In this document: positions 58,694 through 64,000 of the stretch, piece by piece | Layout of the letters: each line of letters begins with the position of its first letter | Numbering within the stretch: the first letter of the stretch is position 1 | Origin: Pholiota molesta | Taxonomy: Eukaryota; Basidiomycota; Agaricomycetes; Agaricales; Strophariaceae | DNA: 64,000 nt | NCBI GenBank assembly: GCA_014925825.1 | Contig: JACGCK010000020.1 | Location: 310,001-374,000, forward strand | Direction: 5' to 3' | The notes under the pieces: generated by a model | Told to the model about the DNA's origin: nothing | What the model saw: the letters and a program-made list of their open reading frames with translations, nothing else | The model's database searches: none | Translations under genes and position numbers: made by a program

Positions 58694-60959
58694 ATGTCTG
58701 GTCAGACAAACGACATGGACGACGCTAGAAGCTTGTCTCAGTCGTCTCTGGTTGAGAAGGATTCAGAACGTGCACAGCCGTGAGCCCGCCTGATACAATA
58801 GTCATACGGCCGATAGCAACTCATGATTGTGCGTTCACTTTGCAGACTATACACGGGCAAGACGTACCTACGGTAGATGCCCTACATAATGCGATCGCTT
58901 CAAGTTCCAAGAACAACGATCATGAAATCAGGAAAAGGAAGAAAGGAAAGAAAAAGAAAATCGACCACACTCAAGTTCTCGGCCTTCCGCCCACCGTCAT
59001 TGATGCCCAGGAGAGTGTAGAAAGCGGAGGTACTACTGTTGAGGTGTGTCAGGTACAGAAGAAAATGATATGAAGTAACTAATATCACAAAAGCACGTAA
59101 TTCCCAACCTTGGCGGCGATGGGAATATGGGATTTGCAGGTAACTTTCTGATTCAAGGGGGGGAGTTCGTAGGGAACAAGAACATCATTATTAACAGTGA
59201 CAGAGGTACGATTGTCAATACGCAGCATTGATAAACAATGGACTAATTGAAAACCCATTATCAAAATGAATGTAGTCGGATTCAAACGACTGCAACAACA
59301 TGTCGCCCCGTCGGCACTCCATGACTCTGCTCAACGGGTCGAGCCATCCAGATGCCATCCGGGGACTCGAGAAGAAATCATACTCCGTATATTCGACTGG
59401 ATTAAGCAATCAGATCACCGCAAAGAGTGGATTTTGTGGCTAAATGGCGCCGCGGGTGCAGGCAAATCTGCCATTATGCAGTCCTTCGCAGAGCTATGCG
59501 CAAAGGAAGGAATTCCTCTCGCCAGCTTTTTCTTCTTCCGAACCGACCCCAAGCGGAATAATATGGCGCTCCTGGTTGCCACCTTGGTCTATCAGCTCAT
59601 ACAAACAATTCCAGAAACCCAGGATTATGTCGTCGGCATCATTGAGCGTGATCCCCTCATCTTCGAAGCATCCATCGAGTTTCAGCTTAGAGAACTACTT
59701 ATCAACCCACTTCTTGATTGCAAAATGGCTCTAACAACGTCCCATTTTTCTTGGGCGTGATTGATGGACTCGACGAATGCATTAACCGGGCTCTTCAGTG
59801 CAGCTTGATAAATGTACTTGGCAACATCTTCCAAAGCAAACCCATTCCACTCGTATTCGTGATAGCCAGTCGCCACGATCCCCATATCGAGATGTCTTTT
59901 GGAAAGGGGGATGTTTCTGACATTCTTCTGACCATCCCACTTGACGATTATACGAAATCCCTTGAAGATATCCGACTTTATCTTGATGACAAATTTGCGG
60001 AACTCACGGAGATTCACCCCCTCCGACGAAACCTTCCCAAAAGCTGGCCCGGTATACAGCTCATTGATACTATCGTCGACAAATCCTCAGGGCAATTTAT
60101 ATACGCCTCTGTCATCATGAGCTATATATCATCACCAATGGATCTCCCCAGTCGCAGACTTGAAATTATCAATAACTTGGCTTTGATAGATACTTCCGTG
60201 ACAGAGCATCCCTTTGCCAATCTCGACGCCCTCTATCGGTACATATTCTCTCAAGTCAAAGATGTCGAGAAGGCGCTTCAGATCTTGGCCTTCCCTCTGC
60301 TCGCCAAGGAGTCGAGTATCGACGTAATTGGATGGACTTTTCAATCTGGACCTGGTCTGGTCGAAGTTTCTTTGATGGACTTGACCTCCGTAATAACATT
60401 CAAAGACGAACCACCCATTATCAGGTTCCTCCATGCCTCCTTCGGCGAATTTCTCCTCGACAAAATTCGGTCTGAGAAGTATCATATCAGCTCCAAGCAT
60501 AGCGCGAACCTAGCATGCATGTTACTCCAGCTGATACCGACCGAACCAGAGAGAGAACTCCGTCGCACCGCGCTCCTTAATTCTCTCCTCGCTACCATAC
60601 ATCCGACAGAAGAACTCCATGGCGGCTTGCTCAAGCTCCACGAGTGCTTGCTCGATTATCATGTTGCCTTCCACGCCGTTGACGAGGACCCGCTTCAAAC
60701 TTGCATTGACTTTTTGACTCATTTTGACCGTCTGGTATGTTTTTTCTTCAACCATTCATGTTCGATCGACTCCATTTAATCCATTTATTGGTACTTCTAC
60801 CCGCAGGAGTTCGGCGAGCAGCGCCAAGTATATGACCATTTCGCGGCTATATTCGCCCACCATATCGCAGATCGCTGGCCGACAACCGAGGAAAAGAAAA
60901 AAATGGTGGCCAGATATCCAGAGCTTCAGCGACGCATCGACACATTCTTAGACCTATGA
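58694..60959 (+). CDS. NACHT-domain STAND NTPase (fungal NLR-like), NACHT-2, frame slips
   Basis: Starts MSGQTNDMDDARSLSQSS at 58694. The first junction is uncertain. A following exon carries a basic run KRKKGKKKK. The next exon reads GFAGNFLIQGGEFVGNKNII just before the NACHT module, as in NACHT-1. NACHT motifs: LWLNGAAGAGKSAIMQSF (Walker A, about 59445) and GVIDGLDECINRALQC (Walker B, about 59760). A one-base loss near 59715 separates them. The winged-helix-like and C-terminal regions match NACHT-1 (NPFANLDALYRYIFSQV, RFLHASFGEFLLDKIRSEKY). A last exon after an intron gives the tail HFAAIFAHHIADRWP and the stop at 60957-60959. It is probably a self/non-self sensor type protein; ligand and effector are unknown. 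Confidence 0.8.
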
Positions 60960-61995
60960 TTGGCGTCATATCCTCCTATCAAACGTTGTTGTAATCAGCA
61001 TCATCTTCAGTTTTGCGGCAGTTGTAACTGCATATTTTTCGTTGAAATATATGACTACGTAGCGTACCTTTTATTATAATATATATTTGCATTTAATTGA
61101 CGTTATCGGTTCGATTTAAGACCGGTATGCCTGGTAGGTATGCAATGCCCATAGCACGTCTATCACTGTCCGTCTCAGAGATCAATTCACAACCCATATC
61201 CCCCAACAGAATTGACGAGTCCTGAAATTTCAGAGGTGCTGCACGGTAAGATCAGTGTGTTTCCCATACATACATATTCTGCGAAATGAAGCTAGGCAGA
61301 GAACGTCATCCGCTACGCGCACAGAATGCCATCATCCTTTCGCTCACCACTCTTGGAGCCAAATCTTGAGATAAAGATGAAGGTTCTGCAACAGCAAGCG
61401 GTAAGATGGTCACCTCGTTCATGCTGGCCGTACGATATGCACCTCTGGGTACACGAGTAGCATCGTGTCCAACTCAAGGGGCCTTTCGGCGGCTTTGGCC
61501 AGAAATGAACTGTTGCTTCGCAGGCTGTGAACCAAATGAACTTGCCAAAACCTCGAGGCGTACACGAACCTTTACAATAAGACCAGAAAGATATGACAAG
61601 ACTCATCATGTTTCAGTAACAAAGTTATTAAGGACGAATTTCTGAAATGGAAATGCTCAATTTGTAAAGGAATCAATCATTTCTCGGAAGCACGTCATCG
61701 TTTACAGATAAACAAAGTAATGAATTCATTATAAAACTAGATGATCATATCAGCGAACCATCCACCTATTTGGAGAAGAAAATCATCTCACCTGTGATAC
61801 AACATGCAGGCTTTCTTGAGGAAGCTTGTGGGTGAGTGGAGATACCCTGGACACATTATCAGGGTGCGTCAGTGACATGTTCTCGCAGCAAATGTAAACG
61901 GAGGCGACTCACAGATAAGACGGGATATTGGTGCCAGTGTCTATCCAGAGTCACTTTTTCCGGCCATTAGTACACTATAATCGCGGTGCATGTGT
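60960..61995. other. 1-kb interval with an arrestin-gene fragment
   Basis: Contains the arrestin-like fragment at 61340-61490 (listed). Otherwise AT-rich, with no gene recognised. Confidence 0.45.
61340..61490 (+). pseudogene. fragment of the arrestin-like gene's last exon
   Basis: GAAGGTTCTGCAACAGCAAG, TGGTCACCTCGTTC and CTGGGTACACGAGTAGC follow the order of 55711-55806 (GGAGGTTCTGCAGGAGCAGG, TGGTCACCGCGTTC, CTGGGTACACGAGTAGC). Divergence is clear and no frame is kept. No other arrestin exon is nearby. Confidence 0.75.
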
Positions 61996-62819
61996 CTATA
62001 TAGGCTTGATCTTGAAGTGGAGGGAGATCAGAGAGAAGATCAGGCACTGAAAGAGACGTGAGTCAGTGGGGAGTGGAATAGGATAAAAGTTGACGCACCT
62101 TGAGATCTTGTACAAGGTAGTAGAATACACGGAGACCTTCTGGGTCTTCACTGTCCTGGATATCGACCAGGAGCCGATTTTGCAGTCTGGTATGATACGT
62201 CGTTCAAGATCAGTGACGTGCTATGCAATGGAGCCACGAGTTAATGAAACGCACCTCGAAAGCGATGTGGTCGTTGCCAACACGAATCTCGAGCTCCTGC
62301 TTTCCAACGATGTTCTTTTTCGGCCAGTTCGTGTCGTCTTCCCTGGTAGCGAAGTACAGTGTCAGTCCACACCCCAAACATCACAAACAGCTATAAAAGC
62401 GCACTTGGTGATCTCGCTCGCCTCCACAATGCGTTTGAGCTCCTTCACAACAAGAGGACCGATCCACACTGTGATAGAGAAAAATTGATTGGTTGGACAC
62501 TGTCAGTGACTGCCCATGTGCAGATCCAAAAGGGATGTGATACACACTTTCTTTGCGGATGAGACTGTCGTTGCGGTAGTTCGAGTTGTTGGCATAGCGC
62601 AGACGCCCGTGCGAGTACTCGAACTCGAGGAACTCGTGGCCGTGCTTGCCAGAGTGTCCTGTGCTGAAAAGAAAGGTTCAACGTTGGCATCGTTCGTTGT
62701 ACATGGCAGCTGCGGGTGAGAACGCTTACTAGTATCTGTAAATCCATCAGCATTGCATCGCAGTATAAGTTTGAGGCCACGTACCGCAGATAGAAGGGAT
62801 CGTTCTCGAGACCGGACAT
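61996..62819 (-). CDS. MAGO: Mago nashi (exon junction complex core), two one-base losses
   Basis: Mago binds Y14/RBM8A in the exon junction complex of the nucleus. Start [12 protein letters not shown] at 62819. A 6-nt exon ATACTA (about 62728-62733) sits between TTTACAG and GTAAGC and completes [14 protein letters not shown]. Then [60 protein letters not shown] and NDHIAFE follow. The segment after ACTGCAAAA needs one extra A and one extra C (near 62178 and 62170) to read the expected TAKIGSLVDIQ, then [19 protein letters not shown]. The last exon is [16 protein letters not shown]. Seven exons in total. Mago is almost invariant in eukaryotes, so the two losses are very likely sequence errors. 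It is divergent from Sus1. Confidence 0.92.
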
Positions 62820-63376
62820 GTTCGTTGTATGGATAGCGCACAGAGTCAGAATCTGGGGACGCGCTGCTGAAAGGAATGTTGGATTATGTCAGCTCGAATT
62901 CTCCCACGGATGCCTCGGCTTCGGGGCCAGTAGCGGCTAGCCTGATGCAGAACGCGGCTTGCTTCAAGCTCATCTTCATCGCCGTCGACGACGGGTTTTG
63001 GAGCTCGGAACGGGCGCTTGCAGTCATCGTGCTGGCTGGTTTCTTGGTATCTCGCTAGGTGCGTGCTACACTGGCTGCGGGTGGTGCTGCGAGCTGACCT
63101 GTATAACTGGAACCGTGCCACTGTTTTGTTCATTATTGCCAGCGTGCACGTCTGCAGTGTTCCGTAGGACCAGCTCCTCTATTGGATGTATTTGCAGCAG
63201 TTGCTGCCTGGCGACTCTTAGCTCTGCGGAAGTCCTTAACGGGACCTCTCTTTGGTTTTACAGAGGACTGTATCATTAAGTGAGCCTGGAGTTACACCTT
63301 TTCCTTAATCTTTATCTTACCGTCCCCTTCTTGTTAGTCAATCCTTTTCAGTGGCCATTTTTGCAGAATCGCTATC
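62820..63376. promoter_or_regulatory. divergent intergenic region between Mago nashi and Sus1
   Basis: About 560 bp. Minus and plus frames within it overlap each other and show no motif. It probably serves both promoters, but no TATA box stands out. Confidence 0.45.
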
Positions 63377-63837
63377 ATGGCACCTTCAGAAGTGAACGCT
63401 TTGTATCTCCAAATCCGTAAACGTCTGATAGAGACGGGGAATGGGAGCAGTGAGTTTCATTTCGTTTCTTTCCCTCTGCTTCAATGATGTCACACTTCTT
63501 CCCCGGACCTTGTAGGATACGCGCCATCATGGCTGCAAAGCTCAACGAGAGCGGCTGGTGCGACGACATGCATCACAAGAGCAAAGGTATTTCAGGTCGT
63601 TTCAGAGTCGTGATGTATAGGCCTGTTCTGACAGTCTGCTGTAGAAATGGCGCGGAATATGGAACCGTTGTCATTCAACAAGCTCTTGGCAGACATCAGC
63701 CCTAAAGCTTCAAGTGCGTTCTCAAATGTATTTATAAGCTTGTATTAACATTAACTATTTCAGCATCGGTCCCGTTGGCAGTAAAACGGGAGGTCTCGTC
63801 TGTTATCAGACAGCATCTCGAGAAACAGTTCGAATGA
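63377..63837 (+). CDS. SUS1: Sus1/ENY2, SAGA and TREX-2 subunit (one-base loss)
   Basis: A small helical protein that acts in the SAGA deubiquitinase module and in TREX-2 mRNA export at nuclear pores. Four exons: MAPSEVNALYLQIRKRLIET; IRAIMAAKLNESGWCDDMHH; EMARNMEPLSFNKLLADISP; SVPLAVKREVSSVIRQHLEK. This matches the length (about 96 residues) and helix pattern of Sus1, with the hallmark ESGW. Exon 2 is one base short at its start (TGTAGGATACG at 63511-63521) for the frame to continue, the same one-base loss as elsewhere. Introns carry good GT-AG ends. The stop is at 63835-63837. The gene is divergent from Mago nashi. Confidence 0.85.
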
Positions 63838-64000
63838 TTCAAATGGCCATTCTCCAAACTAGATCACATTGGCTGATGATCACTTTACGGACATTAGGGA
63901 ATAATCACCATGGTACCCGTTCGAATCACGTATAGCGCATACCGACTCTTACTTGCATGGGAACATGAAATGGGATATATTATCTACGAGCGCCATATGC

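Noticed and set aside
63920..63945. GTTCGAATC resembling a tRNA T-loop
   Set aside because: Neighbouring bases do not form a T-arm stem and no acceptor or anticodon arm can be drawn.

Overview
This is a nuclear segment of a filamentous basidiomycete, most likely an Agaricomycete. Genes are broken by many short GT-AG introns of about 50-65 bp, with a few GC-AG introns. Families typical of Agaricomycetes are present: a FunK1-type kinase, NACHT/STAND NTPases, an F-box/LRR-like protein, an arrestin-like protein and Ser/Thr-rich secreted proteins. No tRNA, rRNA, CRISPR array or bacterial feature was recognised.

Layout. 1-9 kb: 3' end of a gene, an F-box gene (-), a 13-exon DHA1-type MFS transporter (+), an SAM-dependent methyltransferase (-) and an unknown gene (-). 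9.2-20.5 kb: a stray copy of PRP43 exon 1, then a FunK1 kinase gene (-) cut in two by a complete 9.36-kb Ty3/Gypsy chromodomain retrotransposon (+). Its two 275-bp LTRs look identical and are flanked by a GTGAC target duplication, so the insertion is young. 20.8-31.9 kb: a dispersed sugar-transporter family (one gene, two truncated copies), a relic of a NACHT P-loop, tyrosyl-tRNA synthetase (+), a DnaJ-X co-chaperone (-) and an intact NACHT protein (+). 34-41 kb: PRP43 helicase (-) and septin CDC11 (+), divergent across 2.3 kb. 42.9-51.4 kb: two paralogous secreted Ser/Thr-rich proteins in opposite orientation, with a C2H2 zinc-finger protein, an HNH-motif protein and a possible BAR-domain relic between them. 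52.3-64 kb: an unknown protein, an arrestin-like protein, a STAND pseudogene without its P-loop, a second NACHT gene, and the divergent pair Mago nashi and Sus1/ENY2.

Many genes, including essential ones (PRP43, Mago nashi, Sus1), are interrupted only by one-base losses, mostly at runs of identical bases. Other multi-exon genes (tyrosyl-tRNA synthetase, septin, methyltransferase, zinc finger, HNH, NACHT-1) splice cleanly. I read most of these breaks as homopolymer undercalls in the assembly. True relics are instead those with multi-base deletions, missing ends or insertions: the transporter copies, PRP43 exon 1 copy, FunK1, NACHT P-loop relic and arrestin fragment.

Functionally, the housekeeping genes serve RNA processing and export (PRP43, Mago, Sus1), translation, chaperoning and septation. 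The accessory genes are NLR-like NACHT proteins, transporters, the kinase and secreted proteins. The most interesting material is the NACHT group with its shared short N-terminal glycine/asparagine motif, the retrotransposon with a roughly 380-residue extension after the chromodomain, a 6-nt microexon in Mago nashi, and the scattered DNA-level gene fragments.
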